Positions 19,634-27,936 are shown, counted from the stretch's first letter. The stretch: 49,434 bases of DNA from Aquabacterium sp. (GCF_021768455.1 NZ_JAIZVX010000009.1:1-49434); one strand, 5' to 3'. The notes: generated by a model from the letters alone, not told the origin. Made by a program: numbers and translations.

Positions 19634-20263
19634 TCAGACCAGACCGTTGCGGATGGCGTAGACCGTGAGCTCGGAGTTGTTGGTGAGCGCCAGCTTTTCC
19701 AGCACCCGGGCTCGGTAGACGCTGACCGTCTTGGGGCTGAGCAGCAATTGCTCGGCGATGTCGGAGAGGCGCTTGCCCGAGGCGATCATGACCAGGGTCT
19801 GCAGTTCCCGGTCCGAGAGCTTCTGGTGCAGGTCTTCCTGGGCGGGCGTGGTGAGGTTGTCCACCAGCATTTGCGCCATCTCGGGCGTGACGTACTTCTT
19901 GCCCTGGGCCACGGTGCGCACGGCGGCCACGATCTGGGCGGCATCGCTGCCCTTGTTCAGATAGCCCGAGGCACCGGCCTTGAGGGCCCGCATGGCGTAC
20001 TGGTCTTCGGGGTACATCGAAACCACCAGCACCTTGAGCGTGCTGCCTTCTTCCTTGAGCACATGCAGCACGTCCAGGCCGCTGCGGCCGGGCAGGTTGA
20101 TGTCGAGCACCAGCACGTCGCAGGAGGTGTCGCGCAGCAGGCCGCGCAGCTCGCCGTAATCGGCGGCTTCGCCCACCACGTCGATGTCGTCGGCGTCGGC
20201 CAGGGTGTCGCGGATGCCGCGCCGGATCAGCGCGTGGTCGTCGCAGAGGATGACTTTGATCAT
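19634..20263 (-). CDS. NarL/FixJ-type response regulator
   Basis: 209 residues. A receiver domain (about 1-118) has the acidic pair CDDH near residue 8, phospho-acceptor Asp54 in LDINLPG and the conserved Lys in GYLNKGS. It is followed by a LuxR-type helix-turn-helix (about 145-205, LSDRELQTLVMIASGKRLSDIAEQL, given in parts). ATG 20263 is chosen because the domain begins there; the frame extends upstream into the kinase gene. It follows that gene by four bases and is almost certainly its cognate output. DNA targets are unknown. Confidence 0.92.
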   Translation of the reverse strand: MIKVILCDDHALIRRGIRDTLADADDIDVVGEAADYGELRGLLRDTSCDVLVLDINLPGRSGLDVLHVLKEEGSTLKVLVVSMYPEDQYAMRALKAGASGYLNKGSDAAQIVAAVRTVAQGKKYVTPEMAQMLVDNLTTPAQEDLHQKLSDRELQTLVMIASGKRLSDIAEQLLLSPKTVSVYRARVLEKLALTNNSELTVYAIRNGLV

Positions 20264-20267
20264 GTGC

Positions 20268-21509
20268 TCAGCCCCATACCGTGGGGTCGTCCGGGTCCGT
20301 GTCTCCGGATGCGGGCTCGGCATCCAGGTCGGTGAACAGTTGATCGATGAAGCCGTTCTCGGGGCCCGACAAGGGTACCGAGAGGATCAGGGTCGTGCCT
20401 TCCGGGTTGCTGCTGATGTCGACCCAGCCGCCCACGGTCTCGGCGCGCTCGTGCAGACCGCGGATGCCGAAGGAGCGGGCCTTGGCCAGGTCATCGGCAT
20501 TGAGCCCGCGGCCATTGTCGGTCACTTCGATGGAGAGCACGCCGCCGGCCTGCGTCACGTCGACGCTGACGGCCGTGGCCTGTGCGTGTTTGGAGACATT
20601 GGTGAGCGCCTCCTGGGCAAAGCGGTAGGCAACCAGGGGCACGCCTGCCGGCAACTGCAGCTTTTCGTGGCTGGTGCGAAAGCGTGCGCCGATGCCGGTG
20701 CGCTTGCTGAAGCGGTCGGTCATCCACTGCAGGGCGGGCACCAGGCCTTGTTCCAGGATGGCGGGCCGCAGGTTGTGCATGATGCGCTGGCTGGCCTCGT
20801 GGGCCAGGTTCACGGCCTCCAGGGCCTGTTGCACACGGTCGGCGATCTGCGGGGTCTCGGCGTGGCGGGCGATCCAGGCGAGGTCGAACTTGATGGCGGT
20901 GAGGGCGCCGCCCACGTCGTCGTGGATCTCGCGGGCGATGGCGGCACGCTCCTGCTCGATGCTGGTCTGCAGGTGCTGGGCCAGTTCGCGCAACTGCTGG
21001 CGCGAGCGGCTCAGGGCCAGGTCGGCACGCTGTTTCGCAATGCGGATGCGGTTGGCCTCGATGGCCAGCAGCGCGGCCGGTGCCAGGCGGGCAAGGTTGC
21101 TCTTGAGCAGGTAATCGTTGGCGCCATTGCGCATGGCCTGCACGGCGATGTCTTCGCCGATCTCGCCTGAGACGAGGATGAAGGGCACCAGCTTGCCCAT
21201 GGCACGGATCTTGTCGAGCGCGGCCAGGCCGGAGTAGCCAGGCAGGTTGTAGTCCGAGAGGATCAGGTCCCACTCTTCGTCGAGCGCGTCGACCAGGGCG
21301 GTCTCGGTGTCGATGCGCTGGATGTCGGCGTTGATGCCGCCGCGCAGCAGGTGGATGGCGACGAGGGCGTGGTCTTCCTCGTTGTCTTCGAGGTGCAACA
21401 CCTTGAGCCGCAGCGGGGCCAGGTTGTCGGCGTCGGCGCCGGTCGGGGCCTCGGAGGGCAGGGGGGGCGCAAGGTCATCGGCGCTGGGTTGGGTCGACAA
21501 ATCTGACAC
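20268..21509 (-). CDS. Histidine kinase with N-terminal receiver domain (NarL-partner type)
   Basis: 413 residues, with no membrane segment or signal peptide, so a cytoplasmic kinase. An acidic, Pro-rich leader (1-32) precedes a receiver domain (about 34-150) with Asp86 in LSDYNLPGYSG and Lys136. A coiled coil (about 155-190), the HisKA_3 phospho-acceptor His196 in AREIHDDVGG, and an HATPase (about 290-385; EALTNVSKHA N-box, VTDNGRG and GIRGLHERA G-boxes) follow. The receiver in front of the kinase core suggests that an upstream kinase or intramolecular transfer modulates it. Directly upstream of its response regulator. Confidence 0.92.
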   Translation of the reverse strand: MSDLSTQPSADDLAPPLPSEAPTGADADNLAPLRLKVLHLEDNEEDHALVAIHLLRGGINADIQRIDTETALVDALDEEWDLILSDYNLPGYSGLAALDKIRAMGKLVPFILVSGEIGEDIAVQAMRNGANDYLLKSNLARLAPAALLAIEANRIRIAKQRADLALSRSRQQLRELAQHLQTSIEQERAAIAREIHDDVGGALTAIKFDLAWIARHAETPQIADRVQQALEAVNLAHEASQRIMHNLRPAILEQGLVPALQWMTDRFSKRTGIGARFRTSHEKLQLPAGVPLVAYRFAQEALTNVSKHAQATAVSVDVTQAGGVLSIEVTDNGRGLNADDLAKARSFGIRGLHERAETVGGWVDISSNPEGTTLILSVPLSGPENGFIDQLFTDLDAEPASGDTDPDDPTVWG

Positions 21510-21600
21510 GGTTCGCCTTTGATCCTTCGATTTACGCCAAGTAATGCCTCGTCATTGTGAAGACTTGGCACTCGGAAATGCGAAAAATTCTAACAACCCA

Positions 21601-21628
21601 TCAAGCCCGACGCAGTTCCTGCCGAAAG
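21601..21628 (+). promoter_or_regulatory. Sigma-28 (FliA)-like promoter before the CheZ-like gene
   Basis: TCAAGCCC (21601-21608), 12 bases, then GCCGAAAG (21621-21628). It resembles the flagellar sigma-28 consensus (TAAAGTTT-N11-GCCGATAA, or TCAAG-type -35 in Pseudomonas), with one extra spacer base. It lies about 90 bases before the ATG at 21721. The rest of the 211-base gap shows no other feature. Confidence 0.4.
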
Positions 21629-21720
21629 CACACGGGTTAGCGGATCGAACCTGGTTTGACCGCGCCGTGCCACCCGGTTTCATGGGTGGCTTTGAGTCAA
21701 TCTGGTTGAGTGGAGCCAAG

Positions 21721-22176
21721 ATGAGCCACGACGATCCCGTCGATAACCCGCCAGCCGCATCGCCCATGGCCTTGCTGCTGGCCGCCGAACTGCAGGACCA
21801 CCTGATGACGGCGACCAATGACCTGGAGCGCCTGCAGCGTTTGCTGGACGACGCCTGCGTGGTCCTGATGGACGGCTTCCACGGCACGGCCGGGCAGCTG
21901 GGAGAGGTCATCGACCTCGGCCACGAGATCACACCCCACCTCGAAGAGGTGCGGCAGACGCTCTACAAGGCGGTCACGGCCCTGCAGTTCCAGGACATGG
22001 CCACCCAGCTGATCGCCCACACGAACAAGCGTCTGCGCAACTGTGCCGACCAGATCGCCCGTGACGCCCTGGGCGACGACGATCCGGATGGCGCAGCCAT
22101 CGTGGAAGACGGACCGCTCAAGCCCAACCCGGTGACCCAGGACGAAATGGACGCCGGGTCCGTCGAGTTGTTCTAA
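21721..22176 (+). CDS. Small CheZ-like chemotaxis protein (candidate CheY-P phosphatase)
   Basis: 151 residues, mostly helical. The block LQFQDMATQ (88-96) matches the CheZ active-site pattern, in which Asp and Gln four residues apart (E. coli D143 and Q147, within QDLTGQ) attack phospho-CheY; here Asp92 and Gln96. After an acidic linker the C-terminus VTQDEMDAGSVELF resembles the CheZ tail that docks on CheY. It is shorter than E. coli CheZ (214). ATG 21721 is used; the frame extends upstream but without homology. It sits 97 bases before cheY. It may instead be a CheZ-related protein of other function. Confidence 0.55.
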   Translation: MSHDDPVDNPPAASPMALLLAAELQDHLMTATNDLERLQRLLDDACVVLMDGFHGTAGQLGEVIDLGHEITPHLEEVRQTLYKAVTALQFQDMATQLIAHTNKRLRNCADQIARDALGDDDPDGAAIVEDGPLKPNPVTQDEMDAGSVELF

Positions 22177-22200
22177 AGATTGCGTCCCATCAGCCGAAAT
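22174..22200 (+). promoter_or_regulatory. Sigma-28 (FliA)-like promoter before cheY
   Basis: TAAA (22174-22177), exactly 15 bases, then GCCGAAAT (22193-22200). This fits TAAA-N15-GCCGATAA at all four -35 bases and six of eight -10 bases. It begins at the stop codon of the CheZ-like gene and would start transcription about 65 bases before the cheY ATG. Confidence 0.5.
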
Positions 22201-22273
22201 ACCGTCAAAGCCTGACGGGTCATTTCACCCAGCCTGCCTAACAAGCCCAGTTCATTCAAGACCGGAGAGCGAC

Positions 22274-22636
22274 ATGCATTCGATCCTTGCCGTCGACGAT
22301 TCAGCATCCATGCGTCAAATGGTTTCCTTCACGCTCAAGAGCGCTGGCTACAACGTCGTCGAGGCCGTTGATGGCCAGGATGCCTTCGAGAAAGCCGGTG
22401 GTCGCAGCTTCGACCTGGTGCTGACCGACCAGAACATGCCCCGCATGGACGGCATCAGCCTGACCAAGAAGCTGCGTGAGAACCCGCAGTTCAAGAGCAC
22501 CCCCATCCTGATCCTGACCACCGAGTCCAGCGACCAGATGAAACAGGCCGGCCGTGCGGCCGGGGCCACGGGCTGGCTGGTCAAGCCCTTCGATCCGAAC
22601 AAGCTCATCGAGGTCATCCAGAAGGTGATCCGCTGA
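22274..22636 (+). CDS. cheY: Chemotaxis response regulator CheY
   Basis: 120 residues, a lone receiver domain. The acidic pocket is VDDS (7-10), phospho-acceptor Asp52 lies in LTDQNMPRMDG, the switch Thr is in LILTTES, and Lys is in LVKPFDP. It shuttles the signal from CheA to the flagellar motor or another output. It lies between the CheZ-like gene and cheA, with its own sigma-28-like promoter. It is clearly different from PilG and PilH at 41-42 kb. Confidence 0.92.
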   Translation: MHSILAVDDSASMRQMVSFTLKSAGYNVVEAVDGQDAFEKAGGRSFDLVLTDQNMPRMDGISLTKKLRENPQFKSTPILILTTESSDQMKQAGRAAGATGWLVKPFDPNKLIEVIQKVIR

Positions 22637-22689
22637 TTCAGATTCAGGCTAGCAGGCGCTGACCCCAAGACGATTTTCAGGAGCCAGAC

Positions 22690-24870
22690 ATGGCAGAGAC
22701 CAGCACGGACCACAGCTCTTCTTCGGCAGGCATTGACCTGAGCCAGTTCTACCAGGTGTTCTTCGAAGAAGCCGGTGAGAACCTCGAAAACATGGAACAG
22801 CTCCTTCTGGAGCTGGACATCGAGGCGGCCGACGACGAAGAGCTCAACGCCATCTTCCGTTGTGCGCACTCCATCAAGGGCGGTGCAGCCACCTTCGGCT
22901 TTGGTGACGTGGCCGAACTGACCCACCAGATGGAGACGCTGCTGGACAAGCTGCGCCGCCATGAGCTGACCCCCACGGCCCCCATGGTGGATGTGCTGCT
23001 GCAATCGGGCGACGCGCTCAAGGCCATGCTGGCGCGCCATCAGGGCGCTGGCGGTGGCGAGATCGACACCACCGAGCTGCTGTTCAACATCCGTGCGATG
23101 GTGGCGGGCGAAGCGCCGGTTGCCCCGGTGGCCTCGGTCAAGGCCGCTCCGGCTCCGGCGCCCGTGGCCGCACCCGCTGTGGCACCTGCGGCGTCCGGCG
23201 GTGCCGCGCCCACCACGGGCCAGCGCACGGTCGAACTGCGGGTGAGCGGTGACGCCGCTCAGGCAGAGAACCTGGTGGAGCTGTTCAAGGAAATCACCGA
23301 CCTGGGCACGATCGAGCCTCTGCCTGCCGATGCCAAGCTGGACGGCGTGCGCCGCTTCAAGGTCAGCACCGCCACGGCCGAGTCCGAGCTGCTGGACCTC
23401 TTCACCTTCCATGTGGCCCGCGAGGCCGTGAGCTTCGTGGCCTTTGGCGACGCGGCACCGGTTGCGGCCAAGCCCGCTGCCGACCCTGGCTATGGCTTCT
23501 TCAATGAGGTCGACGCACCGGCTGTGCCGGCGCCTGCCGCCGCCGAGGCCCCGACCGAGAAGGGCTACGGCTTCTTCGACAACGCGCCTGGCGCCCCGGA
23601 GCAGGCCCCCGTGGCCGCCCACCCTGTGGCCGATGCCGCGCCCAAGCCTGTGGCCGCCAAGCCCGCCGCACCGGCCGCGAAGTCCGACAAGCCTGCTGCA
23701 GCGCTCGAGGCCTCGACCATCCGCGTCTCGGTCGAGAAGGTCGACCAGCTCATCAACCTGGTGGGCGAACTCGTGATCACGCAAGCCATGCTGGCCCAGA
23801 ATAGCCGTGGCCTGGACCCTGTGGTCTACCAGCAACTGGTCACTGGCCTGACCGACCTGGACCGCAACACCCGCGACCTGCAAGAGGCCGTGATGTCGAT
23901 CCGGATGATTCCGATGTCGACCGTGTTCAGCCGCTTCCCGCGCATGCTGCGCGACCTGGCCAACAAGCTGGGCAAGAAGGTCGAGCTGGTCACCCAGGGT
24001 GAAGCCACCGAACTGGACAAGGGTCTGGTCGAGAAGATCACCGACCCGCTGACCCACCTGGTGCGCAACTCCTGCGACCACGGTGTCGAGATGCCGGCCG
24101 ACCGCCTGGCCAAGGGCAAGCCTGAAGTGGGCACCATCACCCTGGCGGCCTCGCACCAGGGCGGCTCCATCGTCATCGAAGTGCGCGATGACGGCCGCGG
24201 CCTGTCGCGCGAGAAGCTGCTCAAGAAGGCCCGCGAGAAGGGCATCGACGCCCCGGATTCGCTGACCGATGCCGAGGTCTGGAACCTCATCTTCGCCCCG
24301 GGATTCTCGACCGCCGACGAGGTGACCGACGTCTCGGGCCGTGGCGTGGGCATGGACGTGGTGAAGAAGAACATCACCTCGCTGGGTGGCACGGTCGAGA
24401 TCGACTCGGCCGAGGGCTACGGCATGCGCGTTGCGGTGCGCCTGCCGCTCACGCTGGCCATCATGGATGGCATGAGCGTGGGTGTGGGCGAAGAGGTCTA
24501 CATCCTGCCGCTGTCTTCGGTGGTCGAGTCCTTCCAGGTCAGCAACGACATGGTCAAGACCATTGGGGGCTCGGGCCGCGTGGTCGAAGTCCGAGAGGAG
24601 TACATGCCGGTGATCGAGCTGGAGAAGGTCTTCCAGGTGCCCCGTTTCGACTGGGAGCACAACAGCGGGATCATGGTCGTGGTGGAAGCCGAAAGCGGCC
24701 GTGTGGCCCTGCTGGTGGACGAGCTGCTCGGCCAGCAACAGGTGGTGGTCAAGAACCTCGAATCCAACTACCGCAAGGTCAACGATGTGTCCGGCGCCAC
24801 CATCATGGGTGACGGCCGGGTGGCACTGATCCTGGACGTGGGCAGCCTCGTGCGCCGCTCGCGCCACTGA
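22690..24870 (+). CDS. cheA: Chemotaxis histidine kinase CheA
   Basis: 726 residues. The HPt domain (about 15-125) has phospho-acceptor His60 in CAHSIKGGAATFG. A P2-like domain (about 180-255) is flanked by Ala/Pro-rich linkers. Then come the dimerisation helices (about 345-410), the HATPase (N-box LVRNSCDHGVEMP; DDGRG; FSTADEVTDVSGRGVGMD) and a C-terminal CheW-like domain (about 590-725). The linker after P2 has two copies of GYGFF (267-271 and 292-296). CheA receives input from receptors through CheW and phosphorylates CheY. ATG 22690 follows CAGGAG. Confidence 0.96.
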   Translation: MAETSTDHSSSSAGIDLSQFYQVFFEEAGENLENMEQLLLELDIEAADDEELNAIFRCAHSIKGGAATFGFGDVAELTHQMETLLDKLRRHELTPTAPMVDVLLQSGDALKAMLARHQGAGGGEIDTTELLFNIRAMVAGEAPVAPVASVKAAPAPAPVAAPAVAPAASGGAAPTTGQRTVELRVSGDAAQAENLVELFKEITDLGTIEPLPADAKLDGVRRFKVSTATAESELLDLFTFHVAREAVSFVAFGDAAPVAAKPAADPGYGFFNEVDAPAVPAPAAAEAPTEKGYGFFDNAPGAPEQAPVAAHPVADAAPKPVAAKPAAPAAKSDKPAAALEASTIRVSVEKVDQLINLVGELVITQAMLAQNSRGLDPVVYQQLVTGLTDLDRNTRDLQEAVMSIRMIPMSTVFSRFPRMLRDLANKLGKKVELVTQGEATELDKGLVEKITDPLTHLVRNSCDHGVEMPADRLAKGKPEVGTITLAASHQGGSIVIEVRDDGRGLSREKLLKKAREKGIDAPDSLTDAEVWNLIFAPGFSTADEVTDVSGRGVGMDVVKKNITSLGGTVEIDSAEGYGMRVAVRLPLTLAIMDGMSVGVGEEVYILPLSSVVESFQVSNDMVKTIGGSGRVVEVREEYMPVIELEKVFQVPRFDWEHNSGIMVVVEAESGRVALLVDELLGQQQVVVKNLESNYRKVNDVSGATIMGDGRVALILDVGSLVRRSRH

Positions 24871-24897
24871 TCAACGCAGATTGAAGGAGATCAAGCC

Positions 24898-25374
24898 ATG
24901 GGCATGATGGAAAAGCTGGACGTGCAGACCGAACTGGCACGTGAGTACCTCACCTTCCGCCTCGGTGACGAGGAATACGGCATCGACATCCTCAAGGTGC
25001 AGGAGATCCGGGGCTACGAGAACCCGACCCGCATCGCCAATGCACCGCACTTCCTCAAGGGGGTGGTGAACCTGCGCGGCACCATCGTCCCCATCGTGGA
25101 CCTGCGCCTGCGCTTTGGTTGCAGCTCGGCCGAGTACAACGCCTTCACCGTGTCCATCGTGCTGCACATCGGGCAACGCACCATTGGCACCGTGGTGGAC
25201 TCGGTGAGCGACGTGATGGAGATCCCGGCCGAGGCCGTGCGCCCCGCGCCCGAGATGAACTCGGCCATCGACGCCACCTACATCCGCGGCCTGGCCCAGG
25301 TGGGTGAGCGCATGGTCATCCTGCTCGACATCGAAAGCATGTTGATGAGCCAGGACATGGGTCTGATCGACTGA
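24898..25374 (+). CDS. cheW: Chemotaxis coupling protein CheW
   Basis: 158 residues, a single CheW domain. The N-terminus is EYLTFRLGDEEYGIDILKVQEI; the conserved VVNLRGTIVPIVDLRLRFG block lies at about 58-76, with GTVVDSVSDVMEI further on. CheW tethers CheA to chemoreceptors in the cytoplasmic array. The ATG follows GAAGGAG, 27 bases after cheA, so the genes are co-transcribed. Confidence 0.96.
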   Translation: MGMMEKLDVQTELAREYLTFRLGDEEYGIDILKVQEIRGYENPTRIANAPHFLKGVVNLRGTIVPIVDLRLRFGCSSAEYNAFTVSIVLHIGQRTIGTVVDSVSDVMEIPAEAVRPAPEMNSAIDATYIRGLAQVGERMVILLDIESMLMSQDMGLID

Positions 25375-25400
25375 GCCTTTTTCTGCACACGGAGCACACC

Positions 25401-25877
25401 ATGACGACACGCCCATGCACCCTGATCCGGATGGCGCAAGCCCTCGGCCTTGGCCTGATGTTGGCCGCATCCGCGCACGCCGCTGACGGAGGGGCCACCA
25501 AGGAACAGGCCGTGGCCATGGTCAAGAAGGGCGTGGCCCTGGTCAAGGCCGGCCCGGCCGACAAGGCTTATGCCGAGATCAGCGACAAGGCCAACACCGC
25601 TTTCCACGAGCAGGACCTCTACCTGGTCGTTTATGGCCTGGACGGCACCGTCAAGGCCCATGGTGCCAATCCCAAGATGATCGGTCGCAACCTGATCGAC
25701 CTGAAGGACATCGACGGCAAGCCTTTTGTCAAAGAGCGCGTCGAGATGGCCCAGAAGCAAAACAGCTTCTGGCAGGACTACAAATTCACCAATCCCGAGA
25801 ACAAGAAGATCGAGCCCAAGAGCATGTACTGCGAAAAGCTCAACGACACGGTCGTGTGCGGCGGCATCTACAAATGA
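25401..25877 (+). CDS. Exported single-Cache-like ligand-binding protein
   Basis: 158 residues. A signal peptide (about 1-27, ending AHAAD) is followed by one small sensor domain with the single-Cache pattern: a long helix (TKEQAVAMVKKGVALVKA), then DLYLVVYGLDGTVKAHGANPKMIGRNLIDLKD, quoted in parts, and a C-terminal strand with a Cys pair (YCEKLNDTVVC). It lacks a kinase, HAMP or receptor part, so it should be a free periplasmic protein. It sits between cheW and a receptor, so it may present a ligand to that receptor (inference). ATG 25401 follows CACGGAG. Confidence 0.78.
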   Translation: MTTRPCTLIRMAQALGLGLMLAASAHAADGGATKEQAVAMVKKGVALVKAGPADKAYAEISDKANTAFHEQDLYLVVYGLDGTVKAHGANPKMIGRNLIDLKDIDGKPFVKERVEMAQKQNSFWQDYKFTNPENKKIEPKSMYCEKLNDTVVCGGIYK

Positions 25878-25894
25878 CAGGCTGAGTCAGCCTG
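25878..25894 (+). other. Short hairpin just after the Cache gene
   Basis: CAGGCTG-AGT-CAGCCTG, a perfect seven-base inverted repeat starting on the base after the Cache gene's stop codon. No T tract follows, so it is not a canonical terminator. It could protect the upstream mRNA 3' end or attenuate entry into the receptor gene. Confidence 0.35.
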
Positions 25895-25937
25895 GGCGCG
25901 ACCTATGCGCGACAGGCCTTGACGACAAGGGGAATTC

Positions 25938-27464
25938 ATGAAGTTGCGTACCACCTTGATGGCCGCGCCTGCGGTCGCCTGTCTGGTCTTGCTGTGCTGT
26001 CTGGTGGGCTTCCTGGTCGTCATCCGCGACTACGAAGACAAGTCCCGCGCGACCTTCGAGTCTGACGCCCGGCAGCGTGAGGCCATCACCCTGGCGCAGC
26101 AGAAGCTGACCGACGCCCACGTGACGCTCTACCGCACGATCGCGGTCATCGGCTCGCTCGGTGAGTCAGAGGTCCAGGCCCGGCGTGAGGCGCTGGTGGG
26201 GGTTTCCAAAGAGGTGAGCCAGACCCTGAACTCGGCGCTCTCCGCGCAGGACGCCCAGTCCGATGTGGCGCAGGCCTTCGCAGGCGCGCTGCAGAAGTTC
26301 GTCAAGAGCGCGGACACCGCGATCGACCTCGCCACCGTCGATCCCAACACCGGCGTGGCCGCCCTGCAGACAGCCGATGGTGAACACAAGGTCCTGGCCA
26401 CCCAGCTCGACAAGCTGGCGGATCTCGTGAAGTCCCACGCCCAGGCTGACATCGCAGCGCTCAAGCAAAGCCTGTCTTGGCGTCAGGTGCTGATTGCGTC
26501 GCTGGGCTTGCTCTCAGGGGGGCTGGCCTTCGCTTTCGCGTGGTACATGCAAGGGCGCATCGTGCGCGACGTGAAGTCGGCTGCCGATGCCGCCGATGCC
26601 GTGGCACAAGGCCACTTCGACCGTGTGGTGCGCGTGGAGCGCGACGATGAACTGGGTCAACTGCAATCGGCCCTGTCCCGCATGGTGACCGAGCTGGCGG
26701 CGTCCATCAACGTCGTGCAGATTGCGGCCTTGTCGATCGGGCAGGCCTCCAGCGAGATCGCGGCCGGCAACACCGACCTGAGTCGCCGCACCGAAGACAC
26801 GGCGTCCAGCCTGCAGGCCACGGCCTCGTCCATGGAGCAGTTGACCGGCACCGTGCGCCACACCGCCGAGGCCGCTCGGTCTGCCGACACGTTGGCCCAA
26901 AGCGCCACCGATGCGGCCCGCAAGGGCGGTGAGGTGATGCAGCAGGTTGTGGCCAGCATGGCCGAAATCGACACCGCTTCTCGCAAGATCAACGAGATCA
27001 TCAGCGTCATCGACGGCATCGCGTTTCAGACCAACATCCTGGCACTCAATGCCGCGGTTGAAGCCGCTCGCGCCGGCGAGCAGGGCAAGGGCTTTGCGGT
27101 GGTGGCGGGCGAGGTGCGCTCGCTGGCCAAGCGCAGTGCCGACGCGGCCCGAGAGATCAAGACCCTGATCGGCTCATCCAGTGAGCGGGTCGAAGTGGGC
27201 ACGCGCCTGGTTCAGGACGCTGGCGCGACCATGCAGGACATCGTGGCTGGCGTGGAGCGCGTGACCCAGATCATCAGCGAGATCACCGAAGCGGCCGAGC
27301 AGGAGTCGCAAGGCATTGGCCAGGTCAACGGTGCCGTGACCCAGCTCGACCAGATGACGCAGCAGAACGCTGCGCTGGTGGAGGAGTCGGCCGCTGCGGC
27401 CGAGAGCCTCAAGATGCAGGCGCGCAGCCTCTCCGACGTGGTGGGACGCTTCCGCCTGGCCTGA
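25938..27464 (+). CDS. Methyl-accepting chemotaxis protein (four-helix-bundle sensor)
   Basis: 508 residues. TM1 is at about 7-29, a helical periplasmic sensor region of about 150 residues follows, and TM2 is at about 182-202. A HAMP domain leads into the cytoplasmic coiled coil, whose tip contains [37 protein letters not shown] (quoted for identification in two halves: [20 protein letters not shown] and [17 protein letters not shown]). It is a Tsr/Tar-type receptor signalling through CheW and CheA. The C-terminus (VVGRFRLA) lacks the NWETF-type CheR/CheB tether. Last gene of the plus-strand cluster, convergent with the HIT gene. Confidence 0.94.
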   Translation: MKLRTTLMAAPAVACLVLLCCLVGFLVVIRDYEDKSRATFESDARQREAITLAQQKLTDAHVTLYRTIAVIGSLGESEVQARREALVGVSKEVSQTLNSALSAQDAQSDVAQAFAGALQKFVKSADTAIDLATVDPNTGVAALQTADGEHKVLATQLDKLADLVKSHAQADIAALKQSLSWRQVLIASLGLLSGGLAFAFAWYMQGRIVRDVKSAADAADAVAQGHFDRVVRVERDDELGQLQSALSRMVTELAASINVVQIAALSIGQASSEIAAGNTDLSRRTEDTASSLQATASSMEQLTGTVRHTAEAARSADTLAQSATDAARKGGEVMQQVVASMAEIDTASRKINEIISVIDGIAFQTNILALNAAVEAARAGEQGKGFAVVAGEVRSLAKRSADAAREIKTLIGSSSERVEVGTRLVQDAGATMQDIVAGVERVTQIISEITEAAEQESQGIGQVNGAVTQLDQMTQQNAALVEESAAAAESLKMQARSLSDVVGRFRLA

Positions 27465-27470
27465 GCGCCC

Positions 27471-27932
27471 TCAGTTCAGCGTGTGGCCCAGCGCCAGCAC
27501 GGCGCGGGCGACCTGGGCGTCGAGCACGTCCAGCGGCATGGCCAGGCGCTCGGTGGCGTCGGGCACGCTGTGGTTCAGCGGCGCCCACACCGGGGCCGGC
27601 CAGCGGCCATCCCAGTCGAAGCGGGCGATCACATGCCAGTGCAGGTGGGGCACCACATTGCCCAGGCTGGCCAGGTTGACCTTGGTGGGGTGAAGGGCTT
27701 CACGCAGCACGGTTTCCACCTTGGCCACGGTCTGCATCAGCAGGCTGCGGTCGGCGGGCACGAGGTCGGTCCATTCGGCCACGTGGTCGTTCCAGATCAC
27801 ACGGTAGAAGGCCGGGTGCTCGGCGTCTTCGGCCCGGATCACGCGCAGCTGCGCCGTGCGCACGACGAGGATGCCCCCATCGCGCTCGCACAGTTCGCAG
27901 CTCGGACGGCGGGAGGTGTCGAGTTGGCCCAT
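27471..27932 (-). CDS. HIT family hydrolase
   Basis: 153 residues, a single HIT domain. The histidine triad is HLHWHVI at about residues 96-102, with an N-terminal CELC pair that may bind zinc. HIT proteins hydrolyse or transfer nucleotidyl groups (Hint and Fhit types); the substrate is unknown. ATG 27932 is chosen: it lies four bases after the end of the oxidoreductase gene, and the frame upstream of it is a shadow of that gene. Probably the second gene of that transcript. Confidence 0.9.
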   Translation of the reverse strand: MGQLDTSRRPSCELCERDGGILVVRTAQLRVIRAEDAEHPAFYRVIWNDHVAEWTDLVPADRSLLMQTVAKVETVLREALHPTKVNLASLGNVVPHLHWHVIARFDWDGRWPAPVWAPLNHSVPDATERLAMPLDVLDAQVARAVLALGHTLN

Positions 27933-27936
27933 GTGT

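Noticed and set aside
27461-27474. CTGAG-CGCC-CTCAG palindrome between the receptor and HIT genes
   Set aside because: A five-base stem made largely of the two facing stop codons, with no T tract; not supportable as a terminator.
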